Origin: Myxococcus terminator_A
GTDB lineage: Bacteria > Myxococcota > Myxococcia > Myxococcales > Myxococcaceae
Direction: 5' to 3'
Assembly: GCA_049194865.1 (NCBI GenBank)
Contig: JBLZWL010000001.1
Location: forward strand, 406,610-470,609
Length of the DNA stretch: 64,000 nucleotides
The notes below the pieces were generated by a model, which searched no databases, was not told the origin of the DNA, and saw only the letters and a program-made list of their open reading frames with translations. Below are positions 25,442-34,020 of this stretch, one piece after another (the stretch's first letter is position 1; every line of letters starts with the position of its first letter). Made by a program: the position numbers and the translations under genes.

Positions 25442-25969
25442 TCAGCGGTTGAGCTTGACCAGCTCGTTGCGGCACTGGTTGCAGAGCGACAGCTGCTTGC
25501 GGTCACAGTCTTGCGGGGACTGCGCGAAGAACATCACGCACCGGGGGTCCTCGCAGTAGGACAGCCCGAGCAGGTGGCCGGCCTGGTGGATGACCTCCAC
25601 CTGGATGCGCCGCCGCAGGTGCTCGCCGTCAGCGCCCTGGCGAAGCCGGAAGATGCTCACCACGGCGGTGCGGGACTCGCGGTCCGCCTCGCCGAAGACG
25701 AAGGGCGAGTCCGGGACGAAGAGGTCCACGTCCGTCACGCCGAGCACCATCTGCTGACCGGGCTCCATCATCGGCGTGAGCCGACGCATGATGGCGTTGC
25801 AGTGGTACTGGGCACGGTCCTTGTTGAAGGCATAGGCCGGCGTCGGGAGCGCCGCCTTCGCCGCCACCGAAGCGGTGCCCATCTGTGTGGTCAGTGGGTC
25901 CTGGAGGTCTTTCAACAGGGTTGCCGTCGGGCTTCCCACGGAGACCAGCAGGAGCGTCTTCTGCGGCAT
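25442..25969 (-). CDS. Archaemetzincin-like protein with altered zinc-protease motif
   Basis: Predicted 175 residues. The family signature HExxHxxGx3Cx4CxM...CxxC is recognisable as His128-Gln129-A-G-His132-L-L-Gly135-L-S-Tyr138-Cys139-x4-Cys144-V-Met146 ... Cys163-N-Q-Cys166. The catalytic Glu is Gln (CAG codon), and the position expected to be the third zinc ligand is Tyr. The four structural cysteines are kept. The protein is therefore probably not a normal metalloprotease and may bind zinc or peptide without cleavage. No export signal is seen. Confidence 0.75.
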   Translation of the reverse strand: MPQKTLLLVSVGSPTATLLKDLQDPLTTQMGTASVAAKAALPTPAYAFNKDRAQYHCNAIMRRLTPMMEPGQQMVLGVTDVDLFVPDSPFVFGEADRESRTAVVSIFRLRQGADGEHLRRRIQVEVIHQAGHLLGLSYCEDPRCVMFFAQSPQDCDRKQLSLCNQCRNELVKLNR

Positions 25970-26035
25970 CGGGCCACCGTCCTACATGCACGCGGACGGA
26001 CGCGCTGGCTACCGCGTCCCCCCGGAGCGGAATGA

Positions 26036-26106
26036 CTGGGGCGCAAGGATTCGAACCTTGATACTCAGAGTCAAAGTCTGATGTCCTGCCATTAGACGAC
26101 GCCCCA
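26036..26106 (-). tRNA. tRNA-Gln (TTG anticodon)
   Basis: A 71-base cloverleaf folds on the minus strand: seven-pair acceptor stem (TGGGGCG with CGCCCCA), D arm GTC...GAC, anticodon arm TCAGA-CTTTGAC-TCTGA with anticodon TTG, and T arm CAAGG-TTCGAAT-CCTTG. Discriminator base G; CCA is not encoded. Confidence 0.95.
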
Positions 26107-26336
26107 GCAGGTTCGCACGTGTACTTCTGGCGGCCGATTCTACGGCATCTGGACGGGCTCGGGAACCCACTCTGACGTTGAGATGCGCCAAGCACCCCTC
26201 CCACCCCACTTCCACGCGGATCAACCCCGGAAAGAACCGCCTCTGGGGCGCCGAATTCCACCGGGAGTGAATTGATCACTCCGCGTGTATCGGCGGAGGC
26301 CCGGCGACGTGCATCCGGGCCCCCGCGCGGAGGGGC

Positions 26337-27494
26337 TCAGCCCTTGAGGACGGCGATGGGCGTCAGTCGCCGGACGGGGGTGACGAGGTCCGCCTCGTCC
26401 TCCAGGACCTCGACGATGTCGCGGTAGGCGGCGGGGGCCTCCTCGACGAGCGACTCGGCCCGGCCGGCGTCATGCACCACGCGTCGCAGGGCATGGGCCA
26501 GGGCCGAGGGGTGGATGCGGGCGCGGGCCTCGCGTCGGGTGAGGACGCGACCGGCGCCGTGGGAGCAGGAGCGGAACGCGCGGGGCTCGGCCCGGCCTTC
26601 CACCACATAGGAGGCGGTGCCCATGGAGCCGGGGATGAGCCCTGGCTGTCCCGCCTCCAGCCCCACCGCGCCCTTGCGGTGCACCCACAGCGCGCGGCCG
26701 AAGTGTGTTTCACGGGCGACGTGGTTGTGGTGGAGGTCCACCGTGGACCGTGAATCCGCCTCGATGCCCAGTGTCCGGGACAACACCTCGAGGGCTCGCG
26801 AGGCCAGCGTGTCGCGGTTCGCTCGGGCGAAGCGACAGGCGAGGTCCAGGTCCGCGAGGCACGCGGCGCCCTCCGGCGTGTGCAGGCTCAGGCCGGGCAG
26901 GCTGCCTTCCCCGAGCGCCTTCGCGACACGCTGGTGATGCTCGCCGATGGCCGCCCCCACGCCACGAGAGCCCGAGTGCAGGAGCAGCCAGAGGTCTCCT
27001 CCAGCGTCCCGGTCCAGCTCGACGAAGTGGTTGCCGCCGCCGAGCGTGCCCAGGTGTCGCGGCGCGAGCCGCTCCCAGGCATGGCTCAGCTTCTGGGTGG
27101 AGAGCGCCGGAGCCTCCAGCGCCGCGGGCAGTGGCAGGCCGCGACCTCGATGCGTCGCGTCTCCCACCGGGATGGCCTGGGCCAGGCGGGTGAGCAACAG
27201 CTCCAGCGTGTCGCGTCCCAGAGACGCGGCGGGATACTCGAAGCGGTACGCGCTCACGCCGCAGCCCAGGTCGCCACCGAGGGCGCCGGGGACGACGTGG
27301 TGCGCGGTGGCGAAGACGGAGCCCACCGCGACGCCGTTGGCGACGTGGACATCCGGCATCGCGGCCACGTGCTCGACGACGTAGGGCTGCGAGGCGAGGT
27401 GCCGGAGCTGCTGCTCCGCGCCCGGTGGGAGGCTTCGCGCCCAGACGAGGACGGGCACAGCGCCGGGCTCGGCCGGGAGGACGCGGGGACTCAT
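26337..27494 (-). CDS. rtcB: RtcB-family RNA ligase
   Basis: Predicted 385 residues. Signatures in order: MPDVHVANGVAVGSVF, GGDLGCGV (metal-binding Cys), LGTLGGGNHFVEL, HSGSRGVG, LHHNHVA, and the guanylylated-histidine segment SCSHGAGRVLTRREA. RtcB joins RNA 2',3'-cyclic phosphate or 3'-phosphate ends to 5'-OH ends with GTP and manganese, in tRNA or rRNA repair. The ATG at 27494 lies six bases after GGAGG and overlaps the upstream rbfA-like stop as TGATG, so translation of the two is coupled. Confidence 0.92.
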   Translation of the reverse strand: MSPRVLPAEPGAVPVLVWARSLPPGAEQQLRHLASQPYVVEHVAAMPDVHVANGVAVGSVFATAHHVVPGALGGDLGCGVSAYRFEYPAASLGRDTLELLLTRLAQAIPVGDATHRGRGLPLPAALEAPALSTQKLSHAWERLAPRHLGTLGGGNHFVELDRDAGGDLWLLLHSGSRGVGAAIGEHHQRVAKALGEGSLPGLSLHTPEGAACLADLDLACRFARANRDTLASRALEVLSRTLGIEADSRSTVDLHHNHVARETHFGRALWVHRKGAVGLEAGQPGLIPGSMGTASYVVEGRAEPRAFRSCSHGAGRVLTRREARARIHPSALAHALRRVVHDAGRAESLVEEAPAAYRDIVEVLEDEADLVTPVRRLTPIAVLKG

Positions 27495-27982
27495 CACTCA
27501 CCTCCTTCTTCGTCGCCGTCGTCGCCAAGGAGCGTGGCGTCTTCGTCCTCGGTGACGACGGTGTCTGATGACTCGACGGGCATTGCGTCCATCGAGCGCT
27601 CCGCGACGCCGATGTAGATGAAGCGCAGCTGCGGTACCCGCTTGAGGTCGAGGTGCTGGGCGAGCTGCGAGCGCAGATAGCCGCTGGCTCGGGCCAGCGC
27701 CTCCTGGACTTCGCGCGCCCCCGACGCCGCCGCGGGGGTGAGGGTGTAGCCGATGCGGATGAGCCGGCCATCCGGCGTCAGCTCGAAGGACGTCGGAGAG
27801 ACACCTTCGAGTCGCGGGTCGGACAGCCCGCTCCGGAAGAGGAGGGAGACCTCCTGGAAGAGGGTGGACTGCACGCGCAGGTGACGCGCGGAAGGAGGCT
27901 CGGACGACGACAGCGAGAACGACGAAGCAGCACCCTCGCGCCGACGGGACGCGCGGGGACGACGATTCCTGGAAGAAGACAT
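27494..27982 (-). CDS. rbfA: RbfA-like ribosome-binding factor
   Basis: Predicted 162 residues. After a basic Ser/Arg-rich leader the KH-like RbfA core is visible: VQSTLFQEVSLLFR, DPRLEGVSPTSFELTPDGRLIRIGYTL, ALARASGYLRSQLAQHLDLKRVPQLRFIYIG. An acidic tail (EDEDATLLGDDGDEEGGE) follows. RbfA binds the 30S subunit during late 16S rRNA maturation. Here the gene is not next to infB/truB but coupled to rtcB, so it may be a paralogue; whether another rbfA exists in the genome cannot be seen. Confidence 0.75.
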   Translation of the reverse strand: MSSSRNRRPRASRRREGAASSFSLSSSEPPSARHLRVQSTLFQEVSLLFRSGLSDPRLEGVSPTSFELTPDGRLIRIGYTLTPAAASGAREVQEALARASGYLRSQLAQHLDLKRVPQLRFIYIGVAERSMDAMPVESSDTVVTEDEDATLLGDDGDEEGGE

Positions 27983-28514
27983 GAGTGGACGAAGAGTTCC
28001 CAGCAGGCCGCGCGTACGGCGCGGCCGGAGTGCACGGTGACAACGGCTTGCGCGCGGTGCTGGCTCGTTCTGGAAGCGACTCGCTCCGACCCACTCAGCC
28101 ACGAAGGCAGGTGAGGGAGCGGCTCAGCTTCCGTGAGACGTGCACGACGCGAAGCGACCCGAGACACCGTTCATCGCAGTCCCCATGGCACACCTCCCGT
28201 CGCGCTCGGAGTCTCCAGCACGAACTCTCGTGGGTTTCAGTCGAGGGGAGCGCACGGCCGTCGACGCCGGCCCGCGTTCCCCGGCGGACGCGGACGAAAA
28301 GGCCCGGGGACTCCTGACGCGCGGGGATGAGCCCCCGCCTCTGGGGACAAGGCCGGCGTCACCTGGAGGACAGCGCGCGCCGACGACTGTCCTGGAACGG
28401 GCGTGGAGGGCCGGTGGTCGCCACCCCTTCTTTCCACCATCCGACGAGAAGCCTCGAGTGGGATTGGCCCCTTCGTGCCTCCCTGCCTACGCAGCAGGGC
28501 GCGAGGGCGAACAC
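27983..28514. other. 532-bp divergent intergenic region
   Basis: It lies between rbfA-rtcB and the flavin disulfide reductase. The only structure I see is a seven-base inverted repeat AGGACAG...CTGTCCT at 28367-28393 with a 13-base spacer. Frames across it look non-coding. Confidence 0.4.
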
Positions 28515-29906
28515 ATGGCGGATGTCTTCGATGTGGTGGTGATTGGTGGCGGGCCCACGGGAGAGAACGCGGGCGCTCGAGCCGCCGCGGCCGGACTGTC
28601 CGTGGCGCTGGTCGAACACGAGCTGCTCGGCGGCGAGTGCTCCTACTGGGCCTGCGTTCCGAGCAAGGCGCTGTTGCGTCCCGCGGAGGCGCTCTGGTTG
28701 GCGAAGCACTCGCCGGGCGTGCGGGAGACCATCAAGGGGCCGCTCATCGCCAGCGCGGTGTTGGAGCACCGAGATTCGATGGTCAACCACTACAAGGATG
28801 ACTCCCAGGTGAAGTGGGCCGAGGGCGCGAAGCTGACGGTGGTGCGCGGCCACGGCAAGCTCGCCGGACCTCGCAAGGTGCGTGTCGAGGGCAAGGACGG
28901 CTCCGTGCGCGAGCTGGAGGCGAAGCGCGCGGTGGTGCTCGCGACGGGCAGCCGGGCGCGCATCCCGGACATCGCGGGGCTGAAGGAAGCAAAGCCGTGG
29001 GACAACCGCGAGGGCACTGCCGCGAAGCAGGTGCCCAAGCGACTGCTGGTGCTGGGCGGCGGCGTGGTGGCCGTGGAGCTGGCGCTCGCGTGGCGCTCGC
29101 TGGGCTCGGAGGTGACGCTGGTGGAGCGCGGCAAGGCGCTGCTGTCGCGCTTCGAGCCCTTCGTGGGTGAGCAGGTCGCCCAGTCCCTCCGGGATGAAGG
29201 CGTGAAGGTGATGCTGAGCACGTCCATCGCCAGCGTGAGTCGCGCCGGAGGTCAGGGCGAGGTGACGGTGAAGCTCTCGACGGGCGAGGAGCTGAAGGGC
29301 GATGAGGTGCTGGTGGGCATGGGGCGCGTGCCTCGCACGGACTCACTGGGCCTGGAGACGGTGGGCCTGAAGGCCGGCGAGTCGGTGCAGGTGGATGACC
29401 AGCTCCGCGCGAAGGGCGTGGAGGGTGGCTGGCTCTACGCGTGCGGCGATGTGAATGGACGAAATCTCCTGACGCACATGGGCAAGTACCAGGCGCGCCT
29501 GGTGGGCGACGTCATCGCGGGCAAGAAGACGAGCGCGTGGGCGGACTCGAAGGCGACGCCGCAGGTCATCTTCACGCACCCGCAGGTGGCGAGCGTGGGC
29601 CTCACGGAAGCGAAGGCCCGTGAAGCAAAGCTGCCTGTGCGCGTCGTGCAGTACGACCTGGGCAAGGTGTCGGGCACTTCGCTGTTCGGCGAGAAGCTCG
29701 GCGGCACCGCGAAGCTGGTGGTGGATGAGAAGCGCCGGGTCATCCTGGGCGCCACCTTCACCGGGCCGGAGGTGGGCGAGATGCTTCACGCGGCCACCAT
29801 CGCCGTCGCGGGTGAAGTGTCGCTCGACACGCTCTGGCACGCGGTGCCGTCGTTCCCCACGATGAGCGAGGTGTGGCTGCGCTTGCTGGAGGAGTACGGC
29901 CTGTAG
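28515..29906 (+). CDS. Pyridine nucleotide-disulfide oxidoreductase (dihydrolipoamide dehydrogenase/mercuric reductase-like)
   Basis: Predicted 463 residues. FAD-binding GGGPTGENAGARAA at the N-terminus is followed by the redox-active GGECSYWACVPSK (Cys-x4-Cys). NAD(P)-binding LVLGGGVVAVELALAWRSLG, the second FAD motif YACGDVNG, and the dimerisation domain FTHPQVASVGLTEAKA...HAVPSFPTMSEVW follow. The C-terminal His is present in a slightly unusual HAVPSFPTMSE context. No 2-oxo acid dehydrogenase genes are adjacent, so the physiological disulfide substrate is open. Confidence 0.88.
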   Translation: MADVFDVVVIGGGPTGENAGARAAAAGLSVALVEHELLGGECSYWACVPSKALLRPAEALWLAKHSPGVRETIKGPLIASAVLEHRDSMVNHYKDDSQVKWAEGAKLTVVRGHGKLAGPRKVRVEGKDGSVRELEAKRAVVLATGSRARIPDIAGLKEAKPWDNREGTAAKQVPKRLLVLGGGVVAVELALAWRSLGSEVTLVERGKALLSRFEPFVGEQVAQSLRDEGVKVMLSTSIASVSRAGGQGEVTVKLSTGEELKGDEVLVGMGRVPRTDSLGLETVGLKAGESVQVDDQLRAKGVEGGWLYACGDVNGRNLLTHMGKYQARLVGDVIAGKKTSAWADSKATPQVIFTHPQVASVGLTEAKAREAKLPVRVVQYDLGKVSGTSLFGEKLGGTAKLVVDEKRRVILGATFTGPEVGEMLHAATIAVAGEVSLDTLWHAVPSFPTMSEVWLRLLEEYGL

Positions 29907-30054
29907 CGCGAGGCACGTGCGGCGCTGGATTTCGCCAGTGCCCGTGGCCCCGTTCATTGGTGCGCTCGGTGAGGCGTGGCGGGCTCATGAACGAGCCCGC
30001 GCGGGAGTTTCCACGTGACGACGGGGAAGCCGCCACGTGGAGCCGAGCCCTAGG

Positions 30055-31272
30055 TCAGCCCACGATGATGCGCTTGACCTTGCCGCCGAACAGCACGTCA
30101 TTGCCGGGACCGCCGCTGAGCACATCCCTTCCACGGCCGCCCAGGAGGACATCGTTGCCCTCCTGGCCCAGGAGGACATCGCGCCCCGCGCCACCGTGGA
30201 GCAGGTCATTCCCCGTCCCTCCCGCGACGACGTCACGACCCGAACCACCCAGGACCACGTCGTTCCCGCTGCCACCCATGGCGAGGTCGTTCCCCTGCCC
30301 GCCCATCACGAGGTCTCGGCCCGAGCCGCCGTAAACGATGTCGTTCCCGGTACCGCCCGCGACGGCGTCGCGCCCCGCACCACCCAGGACCACGTCGTTC
30401 CCGCTGCCACCCATGGCGAGGTCTCGGCCCGAGCCGCCGTAAACGATGTCGTTCCCGGTGCCGCCCGCGACGACGTCACGACCCGCACCACCCAGGACCA
30501 CGTCGTTCCCGCTGCCACCCATGGCGAGGTCGTTCCCCTGCCCTCCCATCAGGAGGTCATTGCCCGAGCCACCGTAAAGCGTGTCTCGACCCCGGCCCCC
30601 CAGCAGCTTGTCGTGCCCCGCACCACCCAGCAGCTTGTCGTTGCCCGCGCCGCCCTGGATGAAGTCGTCCCCGCTTCCGCCACGAAGCACATCTCGCCCA
30701 CCACCGCCCACGAGGCGGTCATTGCCAGCGCCCCCCACGAGCGTGTTGTCACCCTTGCCGCCCACCAGTTTGTCGTTGCCCGCGCCACCAACGAGCTTGT
30801 CGTTGCCGGAGCCACCTCGCAGCGAATCATTGCCCGCGCCGCCATCGATGCGGAGGTTCTGCTTCACCCCCGCGGACACCTTGATGGTGTCATTCCCCTT
30901 GCCACCCTGGATGGTGACGTTCTTCGCCTGCTCCGCCGTGAGCTGCACCGTGGACTTCTTGCCATCCGCCATGCTCGTGATGGTCAGCCCACCATCCGCC
31001 CGCGCCTTCACCGTGGCCTTGTTGTCCCCCGCCCCCAGATTCACCGTCGTCTTCCCCGCGCTGTTCGTCTTCACCGTCGGCGTCGAGCTCGCGGGCTTCT
31101 TCGCCTCGAAGCTGTCCTTCTTCGAGTGCCCCGTCGCGGGCTTGGCCGCCTTGGCGGGCTTGGCGGCAGCGGCCTTCGAAGCGTGCTTCTGAGCCAGCTC
31201 AGCGGCGCTCCCAGCGCTCTTGGGCAGGGAGGACAGCGACTTCGGGAGCTTCGAGGGAATCTTCGCGGACAT
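30055..31272 (-). CDS. RTX calcium-binding repeat protein
   Basis: Predicted 405 residues. A Lys/Ala-rich N-terminus (about residues 1-70) and a beta-rich segment (70-130) precede about 27 nonapeptide RTX repeats of the GGxGxDxLx type, which bind calcium as parallel beta rolls. The C-terminus is short (GGKVKRIIVG). There is no N-terminal signal peptide, and no type I secretion genes are nearby. GGAGGTG before the ATG supports the start. Function unknown: a secreted matrix or adhesion protein is plausible. Confidence 0.85.
   Translation of the reverse strand: MSAKIPSKLPKSLSSLPKSAGSAAELAQKHASKAAAAKPAKAAKPATGHSKKDSFEAKKPASSTPTVKTNSAGKTTVNLGAGDNKATVKARADGGLTITSMADGKKSTVQLTAEQAKNVTIQGGKGNDTIKVSAGVKQNLRIDGGAGNDSLRGGSGNDKLVGGAGNDKLVGGKGDNTLVGGAGNDRLVGGGGRDVLRGGSGDDFIQGGAGNDKLLGGAGHDKLLGGRGRDTLYGGSGNDLLMGGQGNDLAMGGSGNDVVLGGAGRDVVAGGTGNDIVYGGSGRDLAMGGSGNDVVLGGAGRDAVAGGTGNDIVYGGSGRDLVMGGQGNDLAMGGSGNDVVLGGSGRDVVAGGTGNDLLHGGAGRDVLLGQEGNDVLLGGRGRDVLSGGPGNDVLFGGKVKRIIVG
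30224..30540. repeat. Near-identical DNA repeats in the RTX array
   Basis: A segment beginning AGGACCACGTCG occurs at 30251, 30386 and 30494. The spacings are 135 and 108 bases, both multiples of the 27-base nonapeptide unit, and the copies are nearly identical in DNA, showing recent in-frame expansion. Confidence 0.8.
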
Positions 31273-31861
31273 CGGGACCACCTCCGGAACAGCGAATCAC
31301 TGTCATCATCGGAGGAAGCCTTTTTCCAGTTTATCCACTGATTTCCGGAGAACGTCCGCTCTATAGACGAGAGGAAACCCCCAACACCTGCTCAAGGACT
31401 CCACACACTTGAGACGTCATCTGTCACGAGCCTGGCCCGCATGACTGTCATTGTGCGGGAGGGCTCAATCCCATACAGCCCCAGGGAGGCTCATCCACCA
31501 GGGCGCCCGAGCGTCCCGCTCGCGACACGGCGGCGCCCGCATGTGCCGCCAGGTCAGTGAAACACCTTCCTCCGCGACGACACCGCACATCCGGGCACAC
31601 CCAGTGTGACAACCTCCGCGACACGTCGGGGCAGCCGGGTGGACTCCAAGTCGGAGATCCACCTCGCTCCCCCACACGGAGGCCGTTGCCCGGTAGGGCT
31701 CCGACGTGAAATGGTGAACACCTCCCCGCACTCCCAGCCTCCTCGATGACCGTCGACGCCCCGGGGCCGTGCCGACACCACGGCCTTCCCCGCCCTTCGC
31801 CCGCACCCCGAGTGAACGGGCCCGTCCACTCCCCTGTCCTCGAGCCCGGGAGCCCGGCCCC
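31273..31861. other. 589-bp divergent intergenic region
   Basis: It separates the RTX gene from the GT87 gene. 31310-31380 is comparatively A+T rich and probably holds the RTX promoter. I see no gene in it. Confidence 0.4.
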
Positions 31862-33124
31862 GTGACGACCTCATCTCAATCCGCGAGCGCGCTGAGCGAC
31901 ACCGCGAGCACCGCGAAGTACACCTCCACGAAGTGGGCCCGCTGGCTCTGGTGGCTGGTGCTGGCCGTGCTGCTGGTGGCCGCCGTCGCCGTGGGACAGC
32001 ACCCTCGCCGTGGCGTGGACTTCCGCGTCTACCTCACCGCCGCCGAGCGCTTCATCGAGGGCACGGACCTCTACCGCGTCTCCGACGGCACCATGCCGTT
32101 CAAGTACGCGCCCGTCACCACGCCCCTCTTCATCCCCTTCAGCGTCCTTCCCCCTCGACTGGCCGTCGCGCTGTGGAACGTCGGCTCCATCCTCGCGCTC
32201 GTGGCCGTGGCGCGACTCACTCGCCGCTCGCCGCATGGCCCCGGTGAGGCCACGCCCTGGGCCTGGGCGCCCGCGCTCACCACCATCGCCCTGCTGCCCG
32301 CCTTCACCTTCGAGCTGTTCTACGGCCAGGTCGACGTCGTCATGCTGCTGCTCGTCGTCGTCTCCGCGCTCGGCGCCGAGCGCGGCCAGGTGTGGCGTCC
32401 CGGCGCGGCCTTCGCGGTGGCCTTCCTCCTCAAGCCCCCCGCCGCGCTCATCGGCCTGTTCTTCCTCTGGCGCCGCCACTGGCGCGTCATCGGCGCCACC
32501 GCTGTCTTCGGCGTCGTGCTGTCGTTGCCCACCCTCGCGCGCTATGGCTGGGACGGCACCCTCACCCAGTTCCAGCTGTGGAGCGAGACGCTCGCCCGCA
32601 CCACGCCTCCCTGGGTGCTCAGCACCAACGCGCAGGGCCTGCCCACGCTGCTCATCACCCTGTTCCATCCAGGCTCCGTCGCCACGCCGCCCGCGTTCGC
32701 CATCACCCTGGCCCAGCTCGTCGCCATCGCCCTGTTCATCGCGGGCGTGCTGTGGGCGCGGCCCGGCCCCGCGGACCTGCTGGCCCTGTGCTGCCTGGGC
32801 GTGACGCTCCTGTCACCGTTGGCCTGGCGCGCCAACTACGTGCTCGCCTGGCCGCTGGTGCGCGCCGCCACCGAGGGCCGCTTCCGCACCAACCTCACCC
32901 TCGTCGGCGTCATCGCCTTCATCGGCACCGTGTTCTCCGACAAGGGACTGGGGTTCGATTGGTCTCATGACGTGCTGCTGATGCGCCCGTTCGCGCTCAT
33001 CTACTCAGGGTTGCTGATCGCCCTGCTGTGGCAGATCCGCCAACAAGGTGCGCCTCGCGCGATGACCGCCGGTGACACTCTCGCCCGTTTGCCTCGCACC
33101 CTGCGTGGCATGCGGGCGCCGTGA
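31862..33124 (+). CDS. GT87 (DUF2029) polyprenol-phosphate-mannose-dependent mannosyltransferase-like membrane protein
   Basis: Predicted 420 residues with about ten transmembrane segments. The first periplasmic loop carries VDFRVYLTAAERFIEGTDLYR, the GT-C signature with an acidic pair, and FKYAPVTTPLFIPFSVLP follows, as in DUF2029 proteins. These enzymes use lipid-linked sugars on the outer face of the inner membrane. The GTG at 31862 is chosen because earlier codons give a Pro/Arg-rich non-membrane leader without homology to the family. Acceptor unknown. Confidence 0.8.
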   Translation: MTTSSQSASALSDTASTAKYTSTKWARWLWWLVLAVLLVAAVAVGQHPRRGVDFRVYLTAAERFIEGTDLYRVSDGTMPFKYAPVTTPLFIPFSVLPPRLAVALWNVGSILALVAVARLTRRSPHGPGEATPWAWAPALTTIALLPAFTFELFYGQVDVVMLLLVVVSALGAERGQVWRPGAAFAVAFLLKPPAALIGLFFLWRRHWRVIGATAVFGVVLSLPTLARYGWDGTLTQFQLWSETLARTTPPWVLSTNAQGLPTLLITLFHPGSVATPPAFAITLAQLVAIALFIAGVLWARPGPADLLALCCLGVTLLSPLAWRANYVLAWPLVRAATEGRFRTNLTLVGVIAFIGTVFSDKGLGFDWSHDVLLMRPFALIYSGLLIALLWQIRQQGAPRAMTAGDTLARLPRTLRGMRAP

Positions 33125-33159
33125 CACTTCCGTCATCTTCCTGGCCTGAAAGTGTCACG
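33120..33159. promoter_or_regulatory. Perfect 10-bp inverted repeat before the Ton operon
   Basis: CGTGACACTT and AAGTGTCACG are separated by 20 bases. The left arm includes the GT87 stop codon and the right arm ends 48 bases before tonB. It may be a terminator for GT87 or an operator for the Ton operon. Confidence 0.45.
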
Positions 33160-33206
33160 GGGTCCGGACACCCCTGAAACATGGCGTCGCTATATGCGCG
33201 TCAGCC

Positions 33207-33977
33207 ATGTTCGAAACGTTCGACAGCGCCTCTGATGTCGCCTCGGCGCGAAGGTTCGCGCTCTCCACCACGGCGTCCGTCGCGGTCTTCGTGCTCATCG
33301 GAGTCGCCGTCGTCTCCTTCGCCGGCAAGGTGCGCGAAGTCATCCAGGAGAAGAAGGGCACGGACGTCGTCTTCCGCCCGCCCCCTCCCGTCGTCGAGGT
33401 GAAGCCCCCGCCTCCGCCGCCGCCCGCGCCTCCCAAGCCCAAGCTGCCCCCCAAGGCCGCGCCTCCCGTGCTCGCCAAGGCGCCGCCTCCCACAGCCCCT
33501 CTCGTCGCGCCCGCGCCCATCGTCGCGCCGACGACGGTGCCGCTCGACAAGCCTCCCGAGGCCGCCACGGAGACGGTGGCCGCCGCGCCCATCGCCGTGG
33601 GTGGCACCGGCGCGCTCGTGCCGGGCGGTCGGGTGGGTGGCACCGGGAGCGGCGAGGGCCTCTCGGCTGGTGGTGGCCGCGCGGCCCCCATCAACCTTCC
33701 GGAGTCGGCCACCGCGCCGGAGCCGCTCGAGTCCAACCTCATCCCCGAATATCCCTCCGAGGCCCGCTCCAAGGGTCAGGAGGGCATGGTCATCCTCAAG
33801 GGCGTCGTCGAGGTGGATGGCCGCGTCACCCAGCTCAAGGTCATGCGCGGTGACGAGCCGTTCGCCAGCGCGGCGCTCTCCGCCGTGCGCACGTGGCGCT
33901 TCAAGCCCGCCGTCGTCGAGGGCCGCCCCACCGCCGTCTTCCGCATCTTCAAGGTTCCGTTCCGTCTCAAGTCGTAG
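33207..33977 (+). CDS. tonB: TonB-family energy transducer
   Basis: Predicted 256 residues. One N-terminal transmembrane helix (residues 23-42), a Pro/Lys-rich periplasmic spacer (PPPPPPAPPKPKLPPK), and a C-terminal TonB domain (NLIPEYPSEARSKGQEGMVILKGVVEVDGRVTQLKV, ending in WRFKPAVVEGRPT). It transmits proton-motive force to outer-membrane receptors. It heads the cluster tonB-exbB-exbD-exbD-receptor-lipoprotein, so it is probably dedicated to that receptor. Confidence 0.88.
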   Translation: MFETFDSASDVASARRFALSTTASVAVFVLIGVAVVSFAGKVREVIQEKKGTDVVFRPPPPVVEVKPPPPPPPAPPKPKLPPKAAPPVLAKAPPPTAPLVAPAPIVAPTTVPLDKPPEAATETVAAAPIAVGGTGALVPGGRVGGTGSGEGLSAGGGRAAPINLPESATAPEPLESNLIPEYPSEARSKGQEGMVILKGVVEVDGRVTQLKVMRGDEPFASAALSAVRTWRFKPAVVEGRPTAVFRIFKVPFRLKS

Positions 33978-34020
33978 GCCGTCTGACTCACCCGCACCTG
34001 CCCCCCAGGAGCACTTCGTC

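Noticed and set aside
28140..28514. In-frame N-terminal extension of the flavin disulfide reductase
   Set aside because: The first 125 codons have no similarity to the family, and the ATG at 28515 directly precedes the FAD-binding motif.
30224..30540. Regular repeats that might suggest a CRISPR array
   Set aside because: The repeats are in-frame RTX nonapeptide codons with no variable spacers, and no cas genes are nearby.
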